From Altererythrobacter rubellus (GTDB lineage Bacteria > Pseudomonadota > Alphaproteobacteria > Sphingomonadales > Sphingomonadaceae), in assembly GCF_030284385.1 (NCBI RefSeq), contig NZ_CP127221.1, positions 1,922,001-1,986,000 of the forward strand: 64,000 nucleotides of DNA. Reading direction: 5' to 3'. The translations under genes were made by a program, and so were the position numbers. A model generated the notes under the pieces. The model saw nothing but the letters and a program-made list of their open reading frames with translations, did no database searches and was not told the DNA's origin. How positions within the stretch are numbered: position 1 is the first letter of the stretch; each line of letters begins with the position of its first letter. Of the stretch, positions 17,429-26,683 are shown piece by piece.

Positions 17429-18217
17429 ATGGCCAAAGGCGAGCGCAAACGCGCGCTTAGAGGTCGGGCAGGACGAATGAAAGGTGGGCGGGGCTCCGGT
17501 CGTGCGACCGCCGGTCATGCACGGCTATGGGGGCGGCATGCGGTGGAAGCGGCATTGAAAAATCCTGCACGCATTCACCGCAAGCTATGGGCCACGCGCG
17601 AAGGCATCGACTCACTCGATGGCGAGTTGCCGGCCGATTTCCCGATCGAGTATGCAGATGTCACCGATCTTGCGCGCCTGGTTGCGAAGGACGCGCCACA
17701 TCAGGGCCTGGTGCTCGAATGCGAGGCGTTGGAGAATCGCTTTCTGGACGAATTTACCGACGCAGATCCTGCGCGCCCATTGATTGTGCTCGATCAGGTC
17801 ACCGATCCGCACAATGTCGGCGCAATCTTGCGTTCGGGTGCGGCGTTCGGTGCAGCTGCCATTGTCACGCAAGACAGGCATTCGCCGCCCGAATCCGGCG
17901 TGGTCGCAAAATCGGCGTCGGGTGCGCTCGAAGTCGTGCCTTGGATACGCGTGGTCAATCTAGCGCGTGCACTCGAGGAAATGGCCGAAGCCGGCTATTG
18001 GCGGATTGGCCTTACGGGGCATGCGGAGGCCACGCTTGCCGAGGCTCTGCCAGCAGGTCCGGTTGCTCTCGTACTAGGCGCAGAAGGCGCCGGTATGCGG
18101 CAAAACATCGAAGGGCACTGTGATGCACTGGCCAAGCTGCCGATCACACGGGCAGTGGAAAGCCTTAATGTGAGCAATGCCGCTGCAATCGCGCTTTATG
18201 CCACAACAACACGATAG
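17429..18217 (+). CDS. rlmB: 23S rRNA 2'-O-ribose methyltransferase (TrmH/SpoU family, RlmB-like)
   Basis: A 262-residue protein with a basic N-terminal tail, a substrate-binding domain (about 30-100) and a C-terminal SPOUT knot domain. Knot motifs are visible: LDQVTDPHNVGAILRSGAAFG, then LVLGAEGAGMR and LPITRAVESLNVSNAAAIALY. Such enzymes methylate a guanosine ribose in 23S rRNA, and RlmB modifies G2251 in E. coli. I chose ATG 17429 behind GGAGAACAGTA. Other SpoU targets, including tRNA, cannot be excluded. Confidence 0.88.
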   Translation: MAKGERKRALRGRAGRMKGGRGSGRATAGHARLWGRHAVEAALKNPARIHRKLWATREGIDSLDGELPADFPIEYADVTDLARLVAKDAPHQGLVLECEALENRFLDEFTDADPARPLIVLDQVTDPHNVGAILRSGAAFGAAAIVTQDRHSPPESGVVAKSASGALEVVPWIRVVNLARALEEMAEAGYWRIGLTGHAEATLAEALPAGPVALVLGAEGAGMRQNIEGHCDALAKLPITRAVESLNVSNAAAIALYATTTR

Positions 18218-18239
18218 CCAGTCTGTCAGGAGAACAAAC

Positions 18240-19100
18240 ATGAATGCCGCCCTACGAATTCGTACGACTGCCATTTTGGCGGCTTTTGCGTTGGCCCTAA
18301 CCGGCTGCTTCGTTTCACCTGGCAAATTCACCTCTGAGCTGGTGCTCGAGGAAGGAGGCGCATTCAGCTTCACCTATGACGGCGAAATTTTCTTCCTAGG
18401 TCTGAGCGACCTAGCCCAGATGGAAGCGGCGGCAGAGGAGTTCGAAGCCGACGAGTGCTACACAGATAACTACGACGTGCGTGATTGCACGGAAACAGAA
18501 TTGGCTGAGCAACGGGCAGAATGGGATGCGGGCGCGCAAGAGCGCATCGCCAAGGCGCAAAAAGAAGCCGAGGATATGGCGAAGATGATGGGCGGGATTG
18601 ATCCAACCGATCCGGAGGCGGGCGAAAAACTGCGCGAGCTATTACTGCGTCACAAAGGCTGGGAGCGGGTCGAAATCAAAGGCAACGGCGTTTTCGACGT
18701 GCGCTATGTCGCCAGCGGCAATCTGAGCCATGATTTCAGCTTCCCCGTCATCGAGGGTTTTCCCGCCGGCACCACCTTTGTCGAAGTCATCTTACGCGAC
18801 GAGAATACAGTCAGGGTCAATGCGCCGGGCTACTCTGCACAAGAGGACGCTAACCCGATGAGCGCAATGATGGGCGGCATGATGGGTCTGGCGAGCCTGG
18901 GATCATTGGGAGAAAACGCGAACAATATACCCAATATGCCCAGCATGGAAGGCACCTTCACCATCGTTGCGAACGGAGCGATCCGGGCAAACAATACAGA
19001 CGAAGGATCGACAACATCACCGCGCGGCGAAGTGCTGACTTGGGAAGTTGATGGCAGCACACAGAACGCACCGACTGCACTGATCAAGCTGGCCGACTAA
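18240..19100 (+). CDS. Predicted lipoprotein, function unknown
   Basis: A 286-residue protein with a lipoprotein signal: a hydrophobic core ending LALTGC, with the acylated Cys at residue 23. The mature part has an acidic Lys-rich helical stretch (about 95-125), a beta-rich domain (150-200) and a Met/Gly-rich segment (MSAMMGGMMGLASLG) before the C-terminal domain. I recognise no named family. The ATG at 18240 lies 22 bases after the rlmB stop, with AGGAGAA before it, so it may be co-transcribed with rlmB. A strong terminator follows. Confidence 0.8.
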   Translation: MNAALRIRTTAILAAFALALTGCFVSPGKFTSELVLEEGGAFSFTYDGEIFFLGLSDLAQMEAAAEEFEADECYTDNYDVRDCTETELAEQRAEWDAGAQERIAKAQKEAEDMAKMMGGIDPTDPEAGEKLRELLLRHKGWERVEIKGNGVFDVRYVASGNLSHDFSFPVIEGFPAGTTFVEVILRDENTVRVNAPGYSAQEDANPMSAMMGGMMGLASLGSLGENANNIPNMPSMEGTFTIVANGAIRANNTDEGSTTSPRGEVLTWEVDGSTQNAPTALIKLAD

Positions 19101-19124
19101 CACCATCTTTCGAGCAAAGAAAAA

Positions 19125-19148
19125 CCCCGCAGGACTGCTCCGGCGGGG
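19125..19148. terminator. Bidirectional intrinsic terminator
   Basis: CCCCGC pairs with GCGGGG around a 12-nt loop. It is followed on plus by TCATTTTTCTT and preceded by AAAGAAAAA, which gives a T-run on minus. It sits between the convergent lipoprotein and HU genes and can end both. Confidence 0.85.
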
Positions 19149-19192
19149 TCATTTTTCTTGCGCGCGGATTGAGCGCGCTTACAAACGTGTTC

Positions 19193-19465
19193 TTAGTTCA
19201 CCGCGTCTTTCAAGCCCTTGCCGGCTTTGAACTTTGGCTGGTTCGACGCCTTGATCGTCATCGGCTCGCCAGTCCGCGGGTTGCGTCCGGTCGAAGCTTT
19301 GCGCTTTGCGACCGAAAATGTTCCAAAGCCAACCAGACGAACTTCATCGCCACCCGACAATGCTTTGGTGATTGTATCGAACACGCCCTCAACAGCACTG
19401 GCTGAATCACTTTTGGACAAGCCGCTTGCATCGGCCACAGCGCTGATCAGATCGTTTTTGTTCAT
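19193..19465 (-). CDS. DNA-binding protein HU
   Basis: A 90-residue histone-like protein that bends and compacts DNA as a dimer. The HU/IHF signature GFGTFSVAKRKASTGRNPRTG is complete, including the intercalating proline in RNPRTG. The ATG at 19465 (MNKNDLISAVADASG) is the standard HU start. A TTGACA hexamer lies at 19556-19561 on the minus strand, with a weak TCAATT 17 bases on, so it probably has its own promoter in the 265-bp gap after lon. Confidence 0.95.
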   Translation of the reverse strand: MNKNDLISAVADASGLSKSDSASAVEGVFDTITKALSGGDEVRLVGFGTFSVAKRKASTGRNPRTGEPMTIKASNQPKFKAGKGLKDAVN

Positions 19466-19730
19466 TCTTAGAGAACCCCTGTTTCTCGAATTCAAAAAAT
19501 ATACTCGAAAGTTTTCCCTCTTGGGGCGGGCAAATTGAGACGTTTTTACCCGCGCTGTCAAAGGCAAATCGCGCAGAAAAGTGCCATTTTTCGAGAATCT
19601 GGCACCATTTACGATAAACTGTGCCGCATTGGCGCAGAGCTAAGGGTCAAGGTCACCGGATTGCGTCACAAGGCGCGTCAGCGCCCGGCAATTTGCACTG
19701 CCGAGTCGCTGCGCTGCACCATGTAATTGC

Positions 19731-22127
19731 TCAATGCGCTGTTGGCGCGCCATGTCCGCTGATCGCTGGCGGCACCGGCTGGCTGGCCAGATCGTCCGCC
19801 TCTGTCCACTCGATTTCTTCGAGCGCGTCAGTCAGCGCCCGTTCCAGAACCTGATCGACATGGCTGACCGGAACGATCTCCAAGCCTTCCTTCACATTAT
19901 CGGGAATCTCCGCCAGATCCTTCACATTCTCTTCAGGAATGAGGACAGTCTTGATCCCGCCACGTAGCGCTGCGAGCAGTTTTTCCTTCAGCCCGCCAAT
20001 CGGCAACACGCGACCTCGCAATGTGACCTCGCCGGTCATCGCGACATCCGGACGCACCGCAACGCCGCTGAGAGCAGACACGATCGATGTCACCATGCCG
20101 ATACCGGCGCTTGGCCCATCCTTTGGCACCGCACCTTCAGGCAAGTGGATGTGAATGTTGCGTCGCTGGAAGATCGACGGCTTGATCCCGTATGCAGGCG
20201 CACTCGCTTTTACGAAGCTGAACGCAGCCGCAATACTTTCACTCATCACATCGCCCAACTTGCCGGTCGACTTGATCTCGCCTTTGCCAGGCGTGGTCAC
20301 GCTTTCAATGGTCAGCAGCTCACCACCAACCGACGTCCATGCCAGGCCGGTCACGACACCAACCTGCGCTTCTTCTTCCGACATGCCGTGCTTGAATTTC
20401 CGAACACCTGCGAAGTCGCCAAGGTTTTCGGGTGCGATCGTGATGCTGGTGGCTTCTTTTTCAAGGATCTTGCGCAAGCTCTTGCGCGCCAGCCGTGCGA
20501 TTTCACGCTCTAGTGTCCGAACCCCGGCTTCGCGCGTGTAATAACGGATCAGATCGCGCAATCCTTCTTGCGTCAGCTCGAACTCGCCATCTTTGAGGCC
20601 GTGATCCTTTATCTGCTTAGGCAGCAGATGCCGCGTAGCGATTTCTACCTTTTCGTCCTCGGTGTAACCTTCCAGACGGATGATCTCCATCCGGTCTAGC
20701 AAGGGCTGCGGGAGATCCAGGCTGTTCGCGGTGGTAACGAACATGATGTCCGAAAGATCGAGGTCCAGCTCCAGATAATGGTCTTGGAATTTGCTGTTCT
20801 GTTCAGGATCAAGCACCTCAAGCAGCGCTGATGCGGGATCGCCACGGAAGTCCTGGCCAAGCTTGTCAATCTCGTCGAGCAAGAGGAGCGGGTTCGAACT
20901 TTCTGCCTTTTTCAGATTGTTGACGATCTTGCCCGGCATCGATCCGATATAGGTACGGCGGTGGCCGCGAATTTCCGCTTCATCGCGCACGCCGCCCAAG
21001 GATTGCCGCACGAACTTGCGCCCGGTCGCCTTGGCAATCGACTTGCCCAGAGATGTCTTACCAACACCCGGAGGGCCGACCAGACACAGGATCGGGCCTT
21101 TCAGCTTGTTGGTTCGCGCCTGCACAGCAAGATATTCGATGATCCGGTCTTTGACCTTTTCCAAGCCGTAATGATCCGCATCAAGCACTTCCTGCGCCTG
21201 CGAAATGTCCTTCTTGATCTTGGTCTTCTTGCCCCATGGCAAACCGAGCAAAATATCAAGGTAATTGCGGACGACAGTCGCCTCAGCGCTCATCGGCTGC
21301 ATGCCCTTGAGCTTCTTCAGCTCTGCCTTGGCCTTGGCCTTCGCTTCCTTTGAAAGCTTGGTCTTTTCGATCTTCTCGGTGAGTTCGGCGATTTCGTCGC
21401 CATCTTCGCCGTCTTGCCCGCCCAGTTCGCTCTGGATCGCCTTCAACTGCTCGTTGAGGTAATACTCGCGCTGGGTCTTTTCCATTTGGCGCTTCACACG
21501 GCCGCGTATTTTGCGTTCGACCTGAAGGACTGACAGTTCGCCCTCCATGAAGGACATAACCATCTCAAGCCGCTTCAGCGGACTGACTTCAGACAGCAAT
21601 GATTGCTTGTCCGATACCTTGGCAGTTATCGCGCCTGCGATATTGTCGGCCAGATCACCCGCATCCTCAAAATCACCCAGCTCCACGCTCGCGTTATCGC
21701 CCAACTTCGAGTTGAGCTTTGCATACTCGGTAAACTGCTCTGCAACTTGACGCATCAGGGCGGTGACTTCGCTGCCAGACAGCGACTCGTCTTCGATCAC
21801 CGTGACTTCGGCCATTACGTGGCTGTCATGGCCATGGAGTTTCTCCAGCCGTGCCCGGGCCTTGCCCTCGACCAGAACCCGGACTGTGCCATCGGGGAGC
21901 TTGAGCAGTTGCAAGACCTGCGCAACAACACCCAGGTCATACAGATCATCTGCTTCAGGGTCATCACACCCAGGCTCAAGCTGCGCGAGCAGAAAAATGT
22001 CCTTGCTCACTTCCATCGCCGCTTCGAGCGCAGCAACAGATTTGTCGCGTCCAACGAAAAGCGGCACGACCATGCCCGGAAATACGACAATGTCGCGCAG
22101 GGGCAGTAGGGGGAATTGTTGTGTCAT
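19731..22127 (-). CDS. lon: ATP-dependent protease Lon
   Basis: A 798-residue LonA protease of normal length that degrades misfolded and regulatory proteins. It has an N-terminal substrate domain (1-200), a coiled coil (200-300), an AAA+ module with Walker A GPPGVGKTSLGKS near residue 350 and Walker B LLLLDEID, and a C-terminal Ser-Lys protease domain with the catalytic serine in KDGPSAGIGM. The ATG at 22127 has an AGGAT ribosome-binding site. It stands alone between a pseudogene and HU. Confidence 0.98.
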   Translation of the reverse strand: MTQQFPLLPLRDIVVFPGMVVPLFVGRDKSVAALEAAMEVSKDIFLLAQLEPGCDDPEADDLYDLGVVAQVLQLLKLPDGTVRVLVEGKARARLEKLHGHDSHVMAEVTVIEDESLSGSEVTALMRQVAEQFTEYAKLNSKLGDNASVELGDFEDAGDLADNIAGAITAKVSDKQSLLSEVSPLKRLEMVMSFMEGELSVLQVERKIRGRVKRQMEKTQREYYLNEQLKAIQSELGGQDGEDGDEIAELTEKIEKTKLSKEAKAKAKAELKKLKGMQPMSAEATVVRNYLDILLGLPWGKKTKIKKDISQAQEVLDADHYGLEKVKDRIIEYLAVQARTNKLKGPILCLVGPPGVGKTSLGKSIAKATGRKFVRQSLGGVRDEAEIRGHRRTYIGSMPGKIVNNLKKAESSNPLLLLDEIDKLGQDFRGDPASALLEVLDPEQNSKFQDHYLELDLDLSDIMFVTTANSLDLPQPLLDRMEIIRLEGYTEDEKVEIATRHLLPKQIKDHGLKDGEFELTQEGLRDLIRYYTREAGVRTLEREIARLARKSLRKILEKEATSITIAPENLGDFAGVRKFKHGMSEEEAQVGVVTGLAWTSVGGELLTIESVTTPGKGEIKSTGKLGDVMSESIAAAFSFVKASAPAYGIKPSIFQRRNIHIHLPEGAVPKDGPSAGIGMVTSIVSALSGVAVRPDVAMTGEVTLRGRVLPIGGLKEKLLAALRGGIKTVLIPEENVKDLAEIPDNVKEGLEIVPVSHVDQVLERALTDALEEIEWTEADDLASQPVPPAISGHGAPTAH

Positions 22128-22242
22128 ATAATCCTATCCCGCGCCGTTTGGGCGCACCTTTGTGTAGGAATATGGGTAGCGTAGCGCAGGCTCGCAATGG
22201 GCAATACGGCATCTCTTGTGGATGCAGGCGATCGCCTGTGGA

Positions 22243-23062
22243 TCAGTTGTGGTAAGGGCCCGGTAATTGCGGATACGCACCACCGCTTTTGTCTAGCATA
22301 CGTTCGACGAACTCCCGCGCCAAAGTGGTTTGTCGTTGGTCAACCGAGAGAAAGACTTTGCCCCGCCTGATCTGGCGGTCGTAATACTCTGCCATAGCCC
22401 CATCTACATCGTGGTCAGTAAGCATCTTAGCTACAGCGCCACCTGTCGCACCAATGATACTGGATACCGATGCAACCCATGGAATGGCTGATGCGGCTAG
22501 CACGCCCGACGCCCGCCGCCGCCAAAGGCCCTACCCCCGGCACAAACAGAAACGCCACACCAAGCAAGGCACCGGCAATACCAGCGCCGGCGACGGCGCC
22601 AGTGATACTCATCGAGCTATGTCCCTCAGGCCATTTCGATTCCGGGTCACCAAAATGGCTTGCACGGCAAAGCAATGAAATCGCGGCTGGCGAGATCCCT
22701 TCATGATGCAATGCTGCAATGGCGGCTTCTGCTTTGCCGCGATCATCGAAGATTGCCGTCACGACATGCTCTGTAATCGCGCGCTCCTTTGCGATGGCAT
22801 CGCGAAAGGCGGTGGCAAACCTTTCACGCTCGGCGTCGCTGCGAAAGATGACGCGCAATGCAGAGCTATCGTGCAGTTTTTGTACGCTCGGCGAGGCCGC
22901 CGGCTGAAACAGCGTCCGCAGCAACATGTCCGTAGTTGTGGGGCGCAAGACCTGATCTGTCCCGCGATTGATCCATTCGACCGATTGTGGGTGCGGGTGA
23001 TCGTCGGCGAGATAATTCACCGCAAACAGTTCTTCCGCCTTAATCACATACGCAGGCTGCAA
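22243..23062 (-). pseudogene. Glycine-rich stress-type membrane protein, frameshifted by a 7-bp duplication
   Basis: Two overlapping frames encode the halves of one protein. The upstream half (23062 to about 22515) has an N-terminal soluble region and a domain reading FDDRGKAEAAIAALHHEGIS, then a Gly/Ala-rich hydrophobic segment ending GPLAAAGV. The downstream half resumes LAASAIPWVASVSSIIGATG and ends at 22243. The break is an exact tandem repeat of ACGCCCG (22502-22508 and 22509-22515, plus strand). Removing one copy gives a continuous frame of about 270 codons. The middle resembles DUF1269 or YflT-type stress proteins, but I am not certain. The 5' start is unclear: TTG 23062 or ATG 22927. 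Confidence 0.75.
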
Positions 23063-23144
23063 AATGTCGCTCGCTTCTTGGGCAGTGCCTCAAACATTGC
23101 GATAGTTAGCATAACAATCTTGCGATAGTATTATTCCGCCAAAA

Positions 23145-23939
23145 TCAGGTCCGGAAGCTCGGGTCAATCCGGTCGAGTTTTCGAAGCAATGCTGGCCAAG
23201 CAAGCCCGTTCGCAATCATGCCAATGCCTGCTGGCGGAGTTTGTGCCTTAACCTTTTCCGGCGTGCCTTGCGGCGGATTGTGAAGTCCTTCGCGGCCAGC
23301 GGAAAGCATCTTAACTTGCGCATCGCATGCGCGCTCGATGAAATATAGGCGCAGGAAACACTCGCCAACCGTCTTGCCGATTGCAAGTGTGCCGTGATTG
23401 CGCAGGATCATGGTGTGCTTGTCGCCCATATCCTCGATCAGCCGGTCGCGCTCTTCAAGGTCCGTCGCAATGCCTTCGTACTCGTGATAGGCGATATCGC
23501 TGCGCGCGATCATTCCGGTCTGCGTATGCTCCATCAGTCCATCGGCCATCGCACTGACTGCCTGACCAGCAGGGGTGTGCAAATGCATGACCGCATGCGC
23601 AGCCTCGCAGTTCATGTGGAGTGCCGAGTGGATTGTGAAGCCCGCAGGATTCACAGGGTGCGAAGTCGGGATCACTGGCTGCCCCTCGACATCGATCTTC
23701 ACCAGCGAAGACGCTGTGATTTCCTCGAACATCATGTCATAGGGATTGATGAGGAAATGATGCTCGGGCCCGGGCACTCTCGCAGAGAGGTGCGTAAAGA
23801 TCAGATCATCCCAGCCATACAGAGCGACCAGGCGATAGGCTGCCGCGAGATCAACCCGGACTGCCCATTCTTCGTCACTAACCTGTCCGCGTACGTCCGT
23901 GTCATTGCCAGCACTCGTATCGTTCATCAGTGTCGCCAT
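23145..23939 (-). CDS. Class II aldolase/adducin family protein
   Basis: A 264-residue protein with the class II aldolase/adducin fold. The zinc-binding histidines are visible in AVMHLHTPAG and LRNHGTLAIG, and the acidic residue in the FTHLSARVPG region is typical. The family cleaves or epimerises sugar phosphates such as fuculose or ribulose phosphate; this subgroup (adducin-like, with PSFRT-type end) has no known substrate. The ATG at 23939 has GGAGAG upstream. It is the last gene after dnaX-ybaB, about 50 bp apart. Confidence 0.88.
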   Translation of the reverse strand: MATLMNDTSAGNDTDVRGQVSDEEWAVRVDLAAAYRLVALYGWDDLIFTHLSARVPGPEHHFLINPYDMMFEEITASSLVKIDVEGQPVIPTSHPVNPAGFTIHSALHMNCEAAHAVMHLHTPAGQAVSAMADGLMEHTQTGMIARSDIAYHEYEGIATDLEERDRLIEDMGDKHTMILRNHGTLAIGKTVGECFLRLYFIERACDAQVKMLSAGREGLHNPPQGTPEKVKAQTPPAGIGMIANGLAWPALLRKLDRIDPSFRT

Positions 23940-23991
23940 GATATCTCTCCGAAATTCCGGTTCATCGCGCCATTAGCACGATTTTTGAAGA

Positions 23992-24330
23992 TCACATACC
24001 TGGCAAATTGAAGCCCGGGGGCAAGCCCATGCTACCCTGCATCTTCTTCATTTCAGCGTTGGAAACACGGTCAGCCTTGTCGCGCGCATCGTTGAACGCG
24101 GCAGTCACAAGATCTTCGACTATGTGTTTTTCTTCGGGCTTCATCAGGCTGTCATCAATTGTAACGCCCAGAATGCGGCCCTTGGCACTGGCGCGAACTT
24201 TCACCAACCCGCCGCCAGACTGACCTTCTACCTCGATCCCGTCGAGCTTGGCCTGCATGTCATTCATCTGGGTCTGGATCGTCTCGGCCGCCTGCTGAGC
24301 TGCCTGGATCATTTCTTCCATCGATTTCAT
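23992..24330 (-). CDS. ybaB: YbaB/EbfC family nucleoid-associated protein
   Basis: A 112-residue DNA-binding protein of the YbaB/EbfC family, with the helical start MKSMEEMIQAAQQAAETIQ, the GGGLVKV strand and the terminal GLPPGF motif. It binds DNA as a tweezer-like dimer. It starts five bases after the dnaX stop, the pairing seen across most bacteria. Confidence 0.95.
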   Translation of the reverse strand: MKSMEEMIQAAQQAAETIQTQMNDMQAKLDGIEVEGQSGGGLVKVRASAKGRILGVTIDDSLMKPEEKHIVEDLVTAAFNDARDKADRVSNAEMKKMQGSMGLPPGFNLPGM

Positions 24331-24335
24331 GATCG

Positions 24336-26180
24336 TTACCTATTCCATTTGCTGCCGCCCGCTTGAGCGACTTTGTCTTCATCTGCGAGCAACCGGGCAT
24401 CTGGAAATGCCTCAAAGGTCGCCTTGACCATAGGATGCTCGCGGATTTCTTGTTCCTTGGCCAAGTTGGTGGCTTCTTCCTGCTCGCGCAAGGTCGGCGC
24501 GCCAACACCCTGGCCGCGCTCAACCTGCCAGCGGCTGCCTGTTACTCGGCAAAGGCAATCGCGCAGTTCAGCGCCGGGGTCTTCGCCCAATCCATCTTTC
24601 ACCGAATAGACCAGCTTATTCGGAGCAAGCTCGTTCACCCGGATCCAGTCTCGCATAATCTGCGCGATCCGCAATTGGCCAGCATCATCGATCTGTTGCA
24701 CCAGCGCGCCCCATTCGACCGAGGCTTGCGCAGGCGCCGCCCCACTCGCATTCGCTCCATCGCCAGATGCGGCTGTTACGGCAGTGCGCGCGATACCCTT
24801 CTCCGCAAGCTCTTCCAGCTTCTTCGAAAGTTTGCCTGGATCTGGCATCTCCGCTGCGTGCATCGCCCGCAACAATGCCATTTGCGCAGATACCAGCGGA
24901 TCAGGCGCATTACGCACTTCCTCATGGCCCTTCAGCAGCAATTGCCACAACCGGTGCAGCTGTGCGGGAGACAACCGTTGTGCAAACTCGCCCAGCGCAG
25001 TGCGTTCTTCGGCGGTAGGCACGTCGGGCTCACCACCCGAAACTTGCGCTACTGTAATGCGGTGCGTTAGGTCCATCAGCGCTCGCATCAGAGCGAGCGG
25101 TTCAACGCCCAATGCGTATTGCTCTTCGATCGCCGCCAGCAAAGCTTTGGCATCGCCTTCGAGCAAATGCCCGAGAACTCTCCGCTGCGCGCCCTTATCA
25201 GCAAGGCCCAGCATGTCGCGAACTTTCGCGGCTGTGACCTTGCCGTCTGTATCCATGTCCGCATGCGCAATCGCTTGGTCAAGAATGGACAGGCCATCCC
25301 GCACAGAGCCCTCGGCGGCAGCGGCAATGATATGCAATGCTTCGTCTTCGGCAGGAACGCCTTCCTTTTCGCAGATCATCGCGAAATGGCTTTGCAGAAG
25401 CTCAGCCGAAATGCGCCGGAGGTCGAAACGCTGCGTGCGGCTAAGCACCGTCACCGGCAGCTTTTCGACTTCGGTGGTCGCGAAGAGGAACTTTACATGC
25501 GCGGGTGGTTCTTCCAGCGTCTTGAGCAATGCGTTGAAGGCATTGCGCGTCAGCATGTGGACTTCATCGATGATGTAGATCTTGTAGCGAGCCGAAACGG
25601 CAGAATAGCGGACCTGTTCGATAATCTCGCGCACGTCGTCGACACCGGTATGCGAAGCCGCATCCATCTCGATCACATCAATGTGCCGGCCCTCTGCGAT
25701 AGCTGAACACGGTTCACACTGACCGCAGGGATCGATCGTTGGGCCACCCTGCCCGTCCGGCCCAACACAGTTCAATGCCTTTGCAATCAATCGCGCCGTC
25801 GATGTCTTGCCGACCCCGCGAACCCCAGTCATCAAGAAAGCATGTGCCAGCCGTTCTCGCTTGATCGCATTACCAAGTGTGCGGACCATCGCATCCTGAC
25901 CGATCAGCTCGCTGAAGGTTTGCGGGCGATATTTGCGCGCCAGAACACGATAAGGCTGGTTTGTGTCCACCGGAGCGGCAGCGGCAGAGGGAGTCGCAGG
26001 GTCTGGCAAAGCCGTAGGTGCTCCGGTTGACTCAGCGGTGGGCTCGGGTGCGGGTTCGGCATCGCCAAACATGGAATTTTGACCGGCAGCCTCCAACTCG
26101 GCTGCACTTGGCTTTCCAGCCTCTTCCTGCTCACCAGTGTCCCATGGCGGCGTATCCGTGTTTTCCGGTGAATCACCCAT
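24336..26180 (-). CDS. dnaX: DNA polymerase III subunit gamma/tau
   Basis: A 614-residue clamp-loader ATPase. After a 75-residue acidic, Pro/Ala-rich N-terminal extension typical of this lineage come the AAA+ module (YRPQTFSELIGQ, Walker A GVRGVGKTSTAR), a Cys4 zinc site (CVGPDG, then CGQCEPC), IIDEVHML and the sensor residues. The C-terminal third binds the polymerase. I chose ATG 26180 over the GTG two codons upstream. No A-rich slippery site for making a short gamma form is visible. Confidence 0.96.
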   Translation of the reverse strand: MGDSPENTDTPPWDTGEQEEAGKPSAAELEAAGQNSMFGDAEPAPEPTAESTGAPTALPDPATPSAAAAPVDTNQPYRVLARKYRPQTFSELIGQDAMVRTLGNAIKRERLAHAFLMTGVRGVGKTSTARLIAKALNCVGPDGQGGPTIDPCGQCEPCSAIAEGRHIDVIEMDAASHTGVDDVREIIEQVRYSAVSARYKIYIIDEVHMLTRNAFNALLKTLEEPPAHVKFLFATTEVEKLPVTVLSRTQRFDLRRISAELLQSHFAMICEKEGVPAEDEALHIIAAAAEGSVRDGLSILDQAIAHADMDTDGKVTAAKVRDMLGLADKGAQRRVLGHLLEGDAKALLAAIEEQYALGVEPLALMRALMDLTHRITVAQVSGGEPDVPTAEERTALGEFAQRLSPAQLHRLWQLLLKGHEEVRNAPDPLVSAQMALLRAMHAAEMPDPGKLSKKLEELAEKGIARTAVTAASGDGANASGAAPAQASVEWGALVQQIDDAGQLRIAQIMRDWIRVNELAPNKLVYSVKDGLGEDPGAELRDCLCRVTGSRWQVERGQGVGAPTLREQEEATNLAKEQEIREHPMVKATFEAFPDARLLADEDKVAQAGGSKWNR

Positions 26181-26241
26181 GCCCACTTGCTACGCGTTTG
26201 GCGCGGCAATGTCATGCCATGTGACGTCAGAAATGCATGGA

Positions 26242-26340
26242 AAAGGAGCCGAGCGACCCGCCGCAATTCACCTGGGCTGCTTCCTTCCGGACCTGACCCG
26301 GTGAGCGAACGCTAACGTCCACCCGACTCCCGAGCGGGCA
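26242..26340 (-). ncRNA. ffs: Signal recognition particle RNA (4.5S type)
   Basis: The minus strand carries the invariant SRP domain IV core GGTCAGGTCCGGAAGGAAGC with its GGAA tetraloop and the symmetric and asymmetric loops that Ffh binds. Flanking arms (GGGAGTCGGG at the 5' side, CGCTCGGCTCC at the 3' side) pair imperfectly into the long hairpin. The ends are estimates to within a few bases. It lies between the dnaX start and the NDUFS4-like gene. Confidence 0.9.
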
Positions 26341-26389
26341 TATGGCGATGATTCGTCGAAAATTCAACAGCGCAGTTAGCGAGCCGGTA

Positions 26390-26668
26390 TCAGCGAAAGT
26401 TGTCCGCGTAAGCTTGTAGCTTGAGCGATTTGGGCGGTGTCGCATGAATGCGCACGGCAATCCCATGCTTCTCAGCGTATTCCTTCGCCGCCTCTTTAGT
26501 CGGGAATTTGAGCGAGACCTGCGCCTGAGTGTCGCCGCTGCCCGTCCATCCCATCAATGGATCGGGCCGACGCGCTTCGGATTGCTCGAATTCGAGCACC
26601 CAAGTGTCAATCTTCGCCTTGCCTGACTGCATGGCACTTTTTGGCTGCTGATAGATACGTGCGCTCAT
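26390..26668 (-). CDS. NADH:ubiquinone oxidoreductase NDUFS4-type subunit
   Basis: A 92-residue protein of the 'ETC complex I subunit conserved region' family, the bacterial counterpart of mitochondrial NDUFS4. MSARIYQQPKSAMQSGKA, the WTGSGDTQAQVSLKFPTKEAA segment and the terminal KSLKLQAYADNFR are typical. It stabilises the matrix arm of complex I. This accessory subunit is confined to alphaproteobacteria and mitochondria. It starts 15 bp after hrpB. Confidence 0.9.
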   Translation of the reverse strand: MSARIYQQPKSAMQSGKAKIDTWVLEFEQSEARRPDPLMGWTGSGDTQAQVSLKFPTKEAAKEYAEKHGIAVRIHATPPKSLKLQAYADNFR

Positions 26669-26683
26669 GGCGAAGCCCTTAAT

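Noticed and set aside
19582..19607. GTGCCA/TGGCAC inverted repeat between lon and HU
   Set aside because: The loop is AT-rich, there is no T-run on either strand at the right place, and it is not close to a start codon.
22225..22238. 14-bp palindrome CAGGCGATCGCCTG after the frameshifted gene
   Set aside because: Single occurrence with no T-run and no gene start nearby; GCGATCGC palindromes arise by chance in GC-rich DNA.
24336..26180. Possible programmed frameshift in dnaX
   Set aside because: I looked for an A6G-like slippery heptamer on the coding strand and saw none, so a separate gamma form is not supported.
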